A stretch of 64,000 bases of DNA from Pegea sp. RAD2-039 (lineage: Eukaryota > Chordata > Thaliacea > Salpida > Salpidae). The stretch lies in assembly GCA_034620365.1 (NCBI GenBank), contig JAQGEQ010000180.1, positions 62,001 through 126,000 of the forward strand. Reading direction: 5' to 3'. Of this stretch, positions 10,797 through 21,584 are shown one piece after another (positions within the stretch are counted from its first letter, which is position 1; each line of letters starts with the position of its first letter). The notes under the pieces are model-generated. The model searched no databases. It was not told the origin of the DNA and was given only the letters and a program-made list of their open reading frames with translations. A program made the position numbers and the translations under genes.

Positions 10797-12060
10797 ACCA
10801 GCGAAATCTTCCACAATATATTACTTACAGTAGTTATTTACTAACAATTATAAATATATCAAAACCTTATACTTTTTAAGAGTGCTAACTGTTGTAACTT
10901 GTATATTATCTTTATAATTAAAAAATGTTTGATTAAATTCATAAGAAAATTACTGTAGTAATATAAAGTAAATTAGCAGAAATGAAATACCTTTTAGAAA
11001 GAAAACTAAACATTAAAAATTAAAAGTAAGTTCCACTAATAGAGAAATGTTTTTTTGGTAATTTTTGTTCCGCAAAAGCTCAAATTAATACTATTTTTTT
11101 TCATTTTATTTGTTTTATTCAATGCATCGTTGGAGATGACAAACTATTCAGCTGATATAGAAGACTGTAAAAAACTGCTGAAGGATGTTGTATAAGTCTA
11201 TAGTATAGTTAATGTAGAAAAAAGAACTCTATTGAAGCATAGTTAAATAAACGTAAATAAGAAAATATATCAAATTAAGTGAAAAAAGAAGCTGGCAACA
11301 TTATATATAACTTGTTAACAAAATTGTCTAAATGTTATTTATTTCAAAAGATACTAAAATTGTATGTATTGAAAGATTTGTGAATTTGGTGTGAAGCAAC
11401 TGAACTAGTTCGGAATAAATAATTTTTTTATAAAGATGCATCTATATTACTTTTTCAAATTAAATAAAAGTCAATATTAGTAGTAAGCAAAAATGATTTA
11501 ACAATTATTTATACGAATATGATTACATAAACATTTTAAGCCAGATTTTCAGTTATTAGTAGCAGTTTGTCAACAAGAATTGTTTTGGAAGACTTTTCAC
11601 ATAATCTTTCCTTAAATAGAAAAATATTTTATAGATTGCTCAACAGCAATGTAGTTATAGAAAATTATTTAGGCAAAACATTATTTGCTCATTTGACAAA
11701 GTTGAAATTTGACTTTTAATACCTGAAACACTGAATTAAATCCTGCAAAATGCTTCTAAACTAAATAAAGGTAAATAGTTTCAGCTTTTTTATCTACTAG
11801 CTTGTTCGACTATAAACACAAACTATTTGAAATCCTGTCTATAGAAAAAATTATTAAGATCAAACGAATAGTTAAATAATTAGATGATAAAGTTCTTCAC
11901 TGTCCAAGATTCAGAGAAGACATGTAATTAAGTACATCAGAGTTTTATTCTAATTTTAGTGTTCGTTATTCTAAAATCAAGATGTAAAAAATACAAATAC
12001 TATTCAATAAAAGAAAAACTTTCTAAACAATCACCTCTAGTATACTGCAAATTTCATCTT
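10797..12060. other. Intergenic, no gene seen
   Basis: AT-rich DNA between the Cys-rich gene and the minus-strand two-exon gene. Short frames lack splice-site or composition support. Possible polyadenylation signals (aataaa-like) occur shortly after 10796. Confidence 0.5.
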
Positions 12061-12527
12061 TCAAGTAAGACAAAGTAAAAGTCGAAAACAAAAACGTAAA
12101 CTGCGCTTAAACACCATCGCCATGTCCATTCCAGAGAAAATTGTTGAATCCTTAACTTTAATAGATATATTAACATCATCAACACTACTACCCCTTTGTC
12201 TTGCTTCAAAATGAAAGTTGAGATGTACAATAGCGCACTGTGAGCTCTTGGAGTGAATACTTATGACAGCAAAGACTGCTTCGAAGAATAGAATTTGTGA
12301 TTTGCATCCATCTGACAAATAAAAGTTAACTAAAATTTATTTTTTTTATTTATATATAACACATTTATATATAAATAAACATATATAAACATTTATATAT
12401 GACAAATATGAGTTAACTAATATCATTTACTTAACATTCCAAAAGATTATTGAAAGCATACCTCTTAAAGTTTCGTATCTAGCTATTTTTCTTTGGTAAT
12501 CGCAGAACGTATGAACCGTAGATTATT
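12061..12527 (-). CDS. Unrecognised two-exon coding region, partial
   Basis: Minus strand: exon 12311-12061 has a good acceptor (TTTGTCAG) and reads DGCKSQILFFEAVFAVISIH, ending FRLLLCLT with a TGA. An exon from about 12527 down to 12462 reads FCDYQRKIARYETLR and ends at GTATGC. The phases agree (one base carried over a 150-nt intron), giving the joint RYETLRDGCKSQI. I do not recognise the protein and cannot fix the start: an in-frame TAA lies just upstream of about 12527, so a further exon would be needed. The gene points away from the PROPPIN gene, and its 5' end lies about 100 bp from the presumed PROPPIN leader exon, so the two may share a promoter. Confidence 0.4.
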
Positions 12528-12629
12528 TACCGCATAGGTTTCTGCGCATTGCATGTTGTTAGTTCATTCTGTATTCTGACATTTGAGTTTTTCATCATTA
12601 TTTACCGGTGTTGTTAACAGAAGACTTTT

Positions 12630-13528
12630 GTAAGTTTTTTATTTAAAGATAATTTCATAATTATATTAAGATTATTAATTTAAAGTGATTAATTCTTTAT
12701 TTTTATTTTTAATCTTTTAGTTTCTATAATTATATTTGGGATTTTTATTTTAATCTAATTTTTATTTATTAGATGATAGCCATAATAATGAGTAATTTGT
12801 TAAAATTAATTTTTTATAAACTAAATTTTGCATTTAATATTATTTATTACTAAAGTTGTTCTTAAGGAAAACTATGCATTGAAAAAATGTTATGTTTCAA
12901 AGTACAAGATTTGTTTTTAATTGTAGATATGAAAGTATCAATAATATTGTTTTATTAATACTTATTGTGATATTATTAAATTGAAAACAATTTTGTCATA
13001 TATTTCTAGTTTCATTATTAATAAAAGTTTTGTAATCTGTTTTTTTCGTCTTAATTTTCTTTAGTTTAGTAATTTTAAACTTTTATACAAACTTTTTTAT
13101 CGTTTGTGTAGATTTTATTTTTTATCAAACTATTTTTTAGTTTATAATTATTTGACAAATTATATTTTTGTTAAAATTGTTCTACATTTTATTTTTTTTT
13201 GTAATTGTAAAAAATAAACTTATTATTTTTTGTAACTAAAATAGAAATATTTTATTGAATCAAATGTAGTTTTTATGGATATTTATCCTATAAATATATC
13301 ATCAAAATTTAAGCTGATATTTTTGTTGAATAATTTAAGTATTATGAATTTTATTAATTTTCAATTTTTCTAAATTAACTATTTTTAAATATATATTTTA
13401 CTCTGCAATCTTTTAATACTTAAATTTGTAGATTTTTTGAATTTACTTCAAGTAAAATCTTATATTTTATATATATTTAAATATTAAATTAAAATTGTTT
13501 GTCAAATAATTTTTTAAATACTTTTTAG
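12630..13528 (+). other. Probable 5'-leader intron of the PROPPIN gene
   Basis: A donor-like gtaagt at 12630 and an acceptor (actttttag) ending at 13528, 26 bases before the ATG, would remove 899 nt of AT-rich DNA that has no coding frame. This is inferred from splice consensus only. If right, the first non-coding exon and the promoter lie around 12530-12629. Confidence 0.4.
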
Positions 13529-13554
13529 GTTTACAAATTTGATACAAGTTAATA

Positions 13555-14658
13555 ATGTCTCTAGTTAAAGAAAGTTCTCAATTCTTGTCACAAAACAAGA
13601 AGTATGTTGCTACCTTGGAAACATTAAAAGATTTAAATAGAGTGGATATGATGATATCTCCAATGAATTTCGACAAAGTACAAATAATCAATCTTCAGTC
13701 AGTTACTGATCTATACATGAAGGAAAAATCTAATTTGAAGGATGAAGAACAGATTAAGTCTCTCACTAAATGGTGTGCCACAAAAATGCTGCTGAGTCAT
13801 AGAGAAAATTCGGGTGTTAAAAAGTCCATGTTGATTGTAGTTGGTACAGAATCAGATGGTTATCTTGTAATGGTAAATACAAGTATGGATCCTCTCAATC
13901 TTTATGATTATCTTCCATATATTAAAGTAACAGCAACTGATACTCTCATTACATTGATTACCAAAGATAATTTTAGAATGTATCAGAGATCAAAGAATGA
14001 ATCCTTGAAATATCTGAGTCAAAAGCATGATAAAAGTGGAACTATTTGCTTTCTAGAAAAACAGAAACTATTAGTGACTTATGGATATCATTGTGACTGT
14101 GGGCATGTAGAAGTATTTGATTTAAAAAATATGAAAATTCGTATGGTACTTGAAGCCCATAAACATAAAGTGGTGGCTATTTGTGGTGATTCAAACAGTG
14201 ATATGATTGCTACTGCTTCTGAACGTGGAACTGTTATTCGAGTATTTTTTGCTTCAACAGGAAAACTCTTTCATGAGTTTAGGAGTTCTTTAGTTGGAGG
14301 AACGATTACTGCACTTGCTATTAGTTCTGATTGTGAAATAGTAGCAGCTGTTTATTCTGATGGTCTTGTTAATTTATTCAAGCTACCAAAGTTTTGCGAG
14401 CAGGATGCCGAAAAATCTATGATTGTTGATACTATGAGCAGACTTTTATCAACTTTCATACCATTTGCTGATTATATTAGTCAACTTCCTGTATCTAAGT
14501 GGTTTTATACTGAAGCTGATGTAACTGCTGTTCATCTTTTTAAGGAAACAGAATATGTTGTTATGGAGCTGGTTAAAAAGAATCAGCAGAAAATATTTTA
14601 TAAAATTAATTTACGGAATGCGCAAATTGATTCTGTTGATGTCGTTGGCGAATATTAA
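13555..14658 (+). CDS. WIPI/PROPPIN-type seven-bladed beta-propeller protein
   Basis: A 367-codon frame without introns. WD-like blades are recognisable: SMLIVVGTESDGYLVMVNT (residues 91-109), HVEVFDLKNMK (about 184-194) and IATASERGTVIRVFFASTGK (218-237), the last being the PROPPIN signature blade. WIPI/Atg18 proteins bind PI3P on forming autophagosomes and endosomes through two sites flanking an F/L-R-R-G motif that normally follows this blade. Here the position (242-245) reads FRSS, so the second Arg and the Gly are replaced. Length is normal for the family (340-450 aa), and the downstream blade (AISSDCEIVAAVYSDGLVNL) is intact. The ATG is the first after the presumed leader intron. Codon use is balanced for an AT-rich genome and there are no stops, so I call it functional. 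A fragment of it recurs at 19200-19269. Confidence 0.85.
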   Translation: MSLVKESSQFLSQNKKYVATLETLKDLNRVDMMISPMNFDKVQIINLQSVTDLYMKEKSNLKDEEQIKSLTKWCATKMLLSHRENSGVKKSMLIVVGTESDGYLVMVNTSMDPLNLYDYLPYIKVTATDTLITLITKDNFRMYQRSKNESLKYLSQKHDKSGTICFLEKQKLLVTYGYHCDCGHVEVFDLKNMKIRMVLEAHKHKVVAICGDSNSDMIATASERGTVIRVFFASTGKLFHEFRSSLVGGTITALAISSDCEIVAAVYSDGLVNLFKLPKFCEQDAEKSMIVDTMSRLLSTFIPFADYISQLPVSKWFYTEADVTAVHLFKETEYVVMELVKKNQQKIFYKINLRNAQIDSVDVVGEY

Positions 14659-14984
14659 CTTTTATGTGTGATTTAATCGTAATAAATTTGATTTAAAAAA
14701 GTTTCTGCCTCTTAAAAATTACTGTCTATCAAATTCTTTATATCTAATTTATTTAGATTAGATTTTTATGTTTAAAGCATCAGCTAATAAAAACAAATTT
14801 ATAAAGTTAAAAATTATGTAAAGTTTAAAAATTGTTAAGTCTATTTTTATCAAGAATGTTTTGAGGTACAGAGATAGTGCAGAGATAACTAAATAGTGAA
14901 AGAAAATATGTAAGATAGATCGACAGGAAAAAGTGAAATAATAAATGAGTCGTAAACAGTTTTGCAGTCTTCTTGAAGCAAGAT
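14659..14984. other. PROPPIN 3' flank
   Basis: Holds the likely 3' UTR; aataaa occurs about 20 bases after the stop codon. Nothing else is supported before the LINE remnant. Confidence 0.5.
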
Positions 14985-15905
14985 GTTCTTTATGTATTGA
15001 ATTAGTGTGGCATTAGAGTAGCATCATCTGCAAACATAAGTTTATAAATCATGGTGAGATAAGATTTACATCTTAGAAGTCTCAAATTGATTGTAAAGTC
15101 ATTAAAGTGGTTCCAAAAATAGATTGTGTCTTGTTCATCCAGGTTTAAAGATATATGATTTAATCTCAAAATGAATAATATTGAAAAGAGAGTTGTTGTA
15201 TGCACACATCTTTCTTTAAACTGTTTCTGTCACAACAGTGTGAGAAAGTCATTTCCAAATTTTACATTACCTTTTTTGCTAATTGTTGAGCCGCATAATC
15301 ATGTTAGTAAACTTAAGTAGACATCCAAGAAGTTTGATTATCTTCCCAGGGCTTCTCTAATTACAGCATCAAAGACTTTGGTGAGGTGTATGAATGTGGT
15401 ATAGTGGAATAATAACAGCTTTTAAAAAGAGCTTTATTCTATTACAAAATGCGCCTAACAACAAAAGTAACGATAAACGAACTAAGACATGCAAAATTAT
15501 AATAATAAACCAGTAGAGCAAAAAATTGATTTTTAAATAATAATTTCGTGATCAATAAAATATATATATATTTAATACGTTTTCAATTATCAAAATACGT
15601 CTTTTTTTAGTTTGCTTACGAAATTGTTATCAGATTTTCTATGAGCAAATACGATAAGTTAGCAAAATACAAGCAGCTTAGAGCTTTGTTTAGTTACTCA
15701 CTACCTTTTTCACAACTCTGATCGTTTCCATCGACATCAGAAGCTCTTTTGCATTTTAAGCTGATTGATTGCTTTGGTGATCTCATTAATACATAAAGGG
15801 CTCATCAAGCTCCAAAATCACCTGGTGTTGTGGAATACAGAGAAGATTTTTATCACTTACAGAGCGCTTACCGTCGAATAGGACTGAAAATGCTTGGACC
15901 ACCTT
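14985..15905 (-). mobile_element. Decayed LINE reverse transcriptase
   Basis: Minus-strand translation in shifting frames shows the classic order of a non-LTR RT at normal spacing: NLLCIPQHQVILELDEPF (about 15850-15795), EITKAINQLKMQKS (about 15790-15745), FIHLTKVFDAVIREALGR (about 15395-15340), LLGCLLKFTNMIMRL (about 15335-15290), and the catalytic box as LMFADDATLM (about 15038-15008). The last corresponds to YADD with Phe for Tyr, preceded by INLRLLRCK. Several stops and frameshifts show a dead copy. It is diverged in sequence but keeps its length, so it decayed mainly by point mutation. Confidence 0.75.
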
Positions 15906-16942
15906 GATAAGATGAAGTTTATAGTTATTAGTAAACCATTAACAAAACTCCACAGAGAGTTCTTATACTTAAACGATGAACTATTTACTGTTTTCATAAA
16001 TTCTTCAGTAGTTGTCAGTGTCTGTGTACAGTTGGGTTTCTTAAATGATTATTGTTTTAAATTTATTAATTGTGAACTTAAATCTCACTTCTTTGCAGCA
16101 ATCAAAAGAGTGTTCATCATCTGAAAAAGAATTTCTTTAAAAGAGTAAATCAAAATTCTTCCTGGAAACCTTTTAACAGTGATGGTGCTAGAGTTTTATT
16201 TCCTTTACTTAACGCATGATTGCCGATAAAAAAAACTTACAACTCTTAACTCGAAAACAAAACATTATGACAACAAAGAAATAGTTTAAAATTCTCAGGT
16301 TAAAGCAACATAAAAAATATAACAACAGTGCAAAAGCATAGATATATATAAAAATATGTTAGATTTGAATTTGAAAGTAAGTTTATATTGAAGTTAGTAA
16401 ATTTTGTACTACAGGTAATAAGTTTTTAAACAATTTTATGCTAAGATTTGAAATAAAAGTATCTGTGAAAGTAATTTAAAAAACTGTTTTTATTTTGGTA
16501 AGCCAGAAAAATTTATAATATATAAAAAATTTCAGCAATCATCAAACTAGTTACTTTCTATCTTTATTATTTTTGCAAAACATAATTAATTTTAGATGTA
16601 TTTGCTTTTGTCAAGTAATAATATATGAACTGAAAATATTAATTTTTGATAAAGAAATATAATAATGAAGAATATTGATATTACAAAATACTTTAGCTAT
16701 TGATAAACTTGAAAATGATTTGTAATTAAATATTATTATGTAAAAGGTTAATATACATTTCTGATTAAATTTCAAAACTTAGAATTGATTTGTATTTTTA
16801 TTGAACAAATTAATTTTAACAATTAAATTTATTTTACAATAATTCAAAAAGCTAAACATTACAAAAAGATAAAAATATATATTCCAAGGATATATTTATT
16901 AAAGTTAGACACCTATTTAGATATATTTTATTTTATATATAT
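15906..16942. other. Intergenic, no gene seen
   Basis: AT-rich DNA with no supported gene. A 76-codon frame at 15894-16124 has no recognisable features. Confidence 0.5.
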
Positions 16943-17114
16943 AAATGCGAAGGAGGGTGCCTAAAGAGAGCACATCTCACCAACACACATTCTCAGGAGT
17001 TTTTATGGTTTTTCTCAGGAGTTTTATATGTCTCCACCTGGGGTCGAACCCGGTACTTCCTAGCTAGATGTACCTTGTAGCTAGGTGTAGTAACCGCTTC
17101 GCCACCAAGCAGGA
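16943..17114 (-). mobile_element. tRNA-derived SINE with LINE-type tail
   Basis: Read on the minus strand, the head at about 17114-17030 has an RNA polymerase III A box (TGGCGAAGCGG) and B box (GGTTCGACCCC) in tRNA-like spacing. The anticodon region does not fold as a working tRNA. After a short body in which the words ACTCCTGAGAA occur twice, the 3' tail (GAGAATGTGTGTT ... CACCCTCCTTCGCATTTAT) matches the end of the LINE fragment at 55920-55970. This layout is typical of a SINE that borrows the reverse transcriptase of a partner LINE by sharing its 3' end. AT-rich flanks hide any target-site duplication. No gene is seen in 17115-17640. Confidence 0.75.
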
Positions 17115-17640
17115 CATATTATATTATTATCTTTAGCATAAATTCATTAACTCACTCTTTAATTTTATTATGTAATTATTTTAGTCATTCAATGTTTTGA
17201 AACTTTTAAAAACTTGAGATAATCTTTAGCCAGATTCCAGCCCACAAATTTTATAACAAAGCTTATAACTTTATTTCTTCAACCAACTTTATAATTCCTT
17301 TTACCAATATTCCATCAATAGATTTATTATTCCACAAATATCTTTGTAAAATCAATCAACTTTGTTTACTCTATTATAAAAACCTTTAATTCTAAGAATT
17401 TTTTGTATTTAGAAAATCTTTTTATAAATGTTAAATTTTCAATTTCACAAATTAATTCTTAGTTAGTTTCTTCACGACCAAAAACTTTGAAATTGAAGAC
17501 TGTGATGTTAGTTAATGGTTTGTTATTAGGATACAATTTGCTCTTTATGGTTTTAAAGAATTATAAATCTTAATTAACTACAAAAAAACTGTTTTGTGCT
17601 TAGATGTTTTATTGTATCAACAAAATTTCGAGCTATCTTT

Positions 17641-18478
17641 CAAAAAGGCTACATCATGATGTAATTAAAGAGATTATCAGATGCAGAAAGTTGCTTGAAA
17701 CAGGAAGACAGATTGAGATCATTGATCTAAGGATTAGCATCTTGGATCAAGTTGGGATCGATTGTAAGTGACGTCATCGCTAGAAGCTTACAAGGTTCAT
17801 CACATGACTGAAATCTTGTTAAGTGATTGGACGATAAGTTAAGATGCGTTAATCACGTGGTTTGCGACAGTGTGACGTCATCAATCATGTTTCTAGATAT
17901 GTCGAGAGTTGATAAGATAAAGTAGAAACAGAAATTGTTGATAGGTTGTGGTCGCATAGCCTTGCCACTATCGCTAACTATTGGTCCGAATGGACTTGGA
18001 TATGCAAGTGGATGTCAAGGAGCAGTTGGTACTGGTCCGACATCTAATGTTGATGGTTGATGATCTCCAAGATTCTTATCATTGTCAGTGTAGACAACTC
18101 CTGTTTGTTGTGGAAGATAACTTGGTCCTTCCAACATTGGAATATCGTACTTGTGACCGTCACTAAGAACATCTTCATCGTCATAATAACTGTCTTGTGG
18201 TGTTGGTACTCCACCATAGATTAATGATGCTTGTGGACCGACAGGTTGTGGTCTCGTTGGCTTAACACTATAAACAGCTGGTGACCAGGGACTTTTCATT
18301 GAAATGGTTCTAATCTACCGAAGTAAGGCTGTTGTTGGACGCATTGAAGCGCAACAAGTTCGGGAAGATTTGATTGAGATGTTGAAGTGATTGGAGATTC
18401 TTGGAAGAGATGTCGAGAGAAATGATGGATGTTGTGATTTGGTTTGAAGAAGGGTTGATTAATTGGTTGTTGTTGATC
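17641..18478 (-). pseudogene. Leucine-rich-repeat gene remnant with Pro-rich repeat inside
   Basis: Minus strand. After an acceptor (TCTTACAG) an exon starting at 18478 reads INNNQLINPS, then SIISLDISSKNLQSL and LLRFNASNNSLTSVD, a typical LRR pattern, ending at a stop near 18322. A second LRR-like block at about 17930-17690 reads STLDISRNMIDD, then LTHLNLSSNHLTRFQSC and INDLNLSSC, with stops between. Between them, 18299-18015 holds a frame of 94 codons (PSYLPQQTGVVYTDNDKNL) with a motif repeated about 290 bp apart (VKPTRPQPV; GKAMRPQPI). The GC content is higher than the surroundings. I infer decayed LRR exons split by, or alternating with, a Pro-rich segment; I cannot tell the order of events. 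LRR proteins of this style are common in cilia and in receptors. Confidence 0.45.
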
Positions 18479-19199
18479 CTGTAAGAAGATATTAGATTAG
18501 AGAAGTTTGGATTTTGTTTAAAGATTTTGCAGGAGATAAATGTAGCAGGAATTTTGATGAGTAAGAAGAGATTATATCAGGAAGATTTGATGAAAAATTT
18601 TGTTTTTAAATAAAGTCCTAAGATCATTTATTTTAAATCAGATGTTAAACAGGTTTTAGTGACTAAAATTACTTTAAGATCAATAAGATATGAAAGATTA
18701 CATGATCTGAAGATAAAGACGTCTTTGAAGTTGTTTAAACTTAAAAAAGATGTAAAAATTTTAAACAGAATCTTTCTAGAAAATGAGAAGAAAATATTTT
18801 GATGAAAATATAATAAAAGATTCAGAAGCAGTAAATGTGAAAGAAGAATTCTGAAGATTAGAATAACTTGAAGTAGAAATCATGTTAAAATCTTCCTAAG
18901 GAAATGGAAGATATTAGAATGAACTGATGTAACTCTGCAACAATTTGGTAGAAAGCTTGAAGATCAGAATGATTTGAAGATGAAGTCATGTTTGGATTTA
19001 GTACAATAAAAATTTTTGAATTGCAATCTTAAAGATTAGAATAACTTGAAAGAAGATTGAAAAAACTCACTAACAACCAAATAGGTCTTTTTTTATAAAA
19101 AATATGATTAAATAACAAATTGATGACGTCATCAATGACGTAATTACCTTTAAGTGAAGCAGATTTTAAATACATTCAACAGCAAATAAGCCACAGTAG
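18479..19199. other. Intergenic, no gene seen
   Basis: Purine-rich degenerate sequence with repeated words such as gaagattagaataacttgaa, suggesting old local duplication. No gene is supported. Confidence 0.4.
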
Positions 19200-19269
19200 A
19201 TTGTAGTTAGTACAGAATCAGATGGTTATCTTGTAATGGTGAATCCAAGTATGGATCCTCTCAATCTTA
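19200..19269 (+). pseudogene. 70-bp fragment of the PROPPIN gene
   Basis: Nearly identical to 13834-13903 inside the PROPPIN coding region (about three differences in 70 bases), covering the blade encoding VVGTESDGYLVMVN. Similarity stops abruptly on both sides: upstream DNA is unrelated, and downstream the AT minisatellite begins. It cannot be functional. The low divergence shows recent copying from the gene 5 kb away or from a close relative of it. Confidence 0.9.
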
Positions 19270-19551
19270 TTTTATTCGAATGTACAAATTTATTTTATTC
19301 AAATGCACAATTTTATTTTATTCAAATGTACAAATTTATTTTATGTAAATATACAATTTTATTTTATTCAAATGTACAAATTTGTTTTATTCAAATGTAT
19401 AATTTTATTTTATTCAAATGTACAAATTTCTTTTATTCAAATTTACAATTTTAGTTTATGCAAATATACAAATCTATTTTATTCGAATGTACAAATTTAT
19501 TTTATTCGAATGTACAAATTTATTTTATTCAAATGTACAATTTTACACATC
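19270..19551. repeat. About 21-bp AT minisatellite, copy 1
   Basis: About a dozen degenerate units of the type ttttattcaaatgtacaaat in tandem. Reading frames across it (YFIQMYKFIL-like repeats) are repeat artefacts. The reverse complement of the same array stands at 51785-51955, next to the second SMC6 fragment. Confidence 0.9.
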
Positions 19552-19970
19552 ATCTTGTTTGTTGACTAGATTAAGGATAGTAACTTTTAATTAACATCTT
19601 TTAAGATACACAATTCCTTTCTTTAACTCTACCAGAAATTGTTTGATTAATAACAACATAATTTGTGGATAAATAAATTCGTTTTAATAAACTTATTATA
19701 TTAGTTTTTAATATAAAGGCCGATTTTAAACAAACCTTGTTAACATTTTAATCATCAAATCATTTACGACAATTCATGAAGACAATGCCTTGCAAGTAGC
19801 TCGGGAATGTCGACAAAAAGAAATAAATTAAAGGTTGAGGCAGACTGACTCCTCAGATGAAATCATACACAGATAACTGCTCTTTTGTTGGCTTTCAAGT
19901 GAAAATCATAAAGATACGTAGGTATTCTAATATACGTAGGATATCAACCAGAAAAGAATCAGGATAAACG

Positions 19971-21352
19971 GTGTCAATTTACATTGTGAAGTTTGGAGAA
20001 AAGCTACATGATGTCAACCGCTTTAGAACAACTCACCCAAAGTACTCGACTGTTTTTGACTTGCTGAAAGTAAGTGATGTAAACGTGATGAATTGTTTGA
20101 TTGATTGCACTCATATTGAAAACGTTCTCATAATTCCTGATTTGAATGAAGCTATTGATTGCATTCAAGTTCAGAAAAGGGATAAGTGTACGAAGGCTAT
20201 AACATCAGAAGGTGATGAAGTTTATGTCAGAAAGTTTTATTCAAACAAATATTCATCAAAAACAAGTTTTTTAGGTGAAGACTTTTAGGAAGCTATTAAA
20301 AACATCGAAAAAAAGTTATTACTCATCAAAACAGTCTTAAAAAAGATAGATTTAGCATAAATGAATTGCAAAGTCAATCTAACATGAAAAAGAAGTCCTT
20401 GAACCAAATGAAGATGCTTAAAGTTGATCTTGTAAAAAATATGAAAAAAGTTCGATTAAAGATCAGTAAACTAGAGTGGATGGAAAAGCCAATTGAAATG
20501 AACTGGGAAGAATTAGAAGAAAAAAATTTGCTTTATGAGCATAAATTGAAAAAAGAAAAGGACGAATTAATCAGAGTTAATTCACAGCGACAAGCAACTA
20601 AACTAGAATTAACTGAAAGAAAAAGAAATTGTGGATCGATCGAAGAAACTGTAATAGCTCGATATGAAATAGTTGATAACCTTTCTGAGGAACTTAACAT
20701 TTTATCAGATCAATTAAAGAAGTTGAAATCTGAACAAAACTATTGTTTAAGTATGATGAGAATAAGACCTTAGTTGCAGAGTTGAAAAAAAAATTTGAGT
20801 TGGTAAGTCAACAAACTTTGATCATACAAAAAAATTACTTCAACTTGAAGTCAGTCAATGAGGGGGAGGAAGTGGAAAGGAAATTAAGGTCCTTTCTGTT
20901 GGTGAGCGTTCTTTCAGTAAAGTTTGTTTTATGATGTCTTTAGGAAAGATTATGCATACTCTTCTTCGTTGTTTGGATGAATTTGATGAATTTATGGATA
21001 TTAATAACCATCGTATGGCTATAGAAGTTTTGTTAGGTTGTGCAAAGACACAACCAAATGTTCAATTTATTTTTCTCACTCCAAATGAAATCTTTAATCT
21101 ATCAGGAGATCATAAAGTACAGGTTTGGAAGATGCCTGATCCTGAACGCCACAAGAAAGCAAGATGAGTTGCTGCTATTTTTTATTTTCACCCTCATATG
21201 GTCAAGACACATTACCTTTTGGTATAGCAACATCTTTCCAAACTCCTTCACACCCACCTCTTATAGAGGATTTATCAACTTTGACCTCTTTTGGGCAGCT
21301 AAGTTTTGCTCGTCCCATCAAATTCTCAATTTCAAAAAGAAATAAATTTTAA
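19971..21352 (+). pseudogene. SMC6 fragment, copy 1 (hinge, coiled coil, C-terminal ATPase half)
   Basis: The frame opens in the SMC hinge (19971-20288: VFDLLKVSDVNVMNCLID, KAITSEGDEVYVRKFYS) and continues into coiled coil (about 20366-20810). It then jumps to the C-terminal ATPase half: a signature-like SVGERSFSKVCFMMSL near 20898 in place of SGGERS, then RCLDEFDEFMDINNHRMA (Walker B and D-loop region), QFIFLTPNE, MPDPERHK and, after a frame change, DTLPFG. These are SMC6 features; SMC6 pairs with SMC5 in a DNA-repair and chromosome complex. It is broken by several frameshifts, lacks the N-terminal head and part of the coiled coil, has no ATG at the hinge start, and shows no introns, which suggests a processed copy. 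Confidence 0.8.
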
Positions 21353-21584
21353 TTTTCCAAATTGAATAAATCAATCCAATTTGGAATTATTTCAAAACAA
21401 ATATTTGAAACTAGCCATTTTGATTTTGGTATCTGGAACTTGAATCATTTTGCCATGTACAGGTCAATCACCCAAATTTAACTCATTACATTTAACGCAA
21501 TTAAAATTGTAAAAAAACAAATTTATTTTATTGAAAATTGTTTATTTGAAATATTAGTAATTTTATTTTAATGTAGTAAATGGA

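Noticed and set aside
19236..19569. Open frames rich in YFIQMYKFI repeats, and their counterpart near 51747-52049.
   Set aside because: They are readings of the AT minisatellite.
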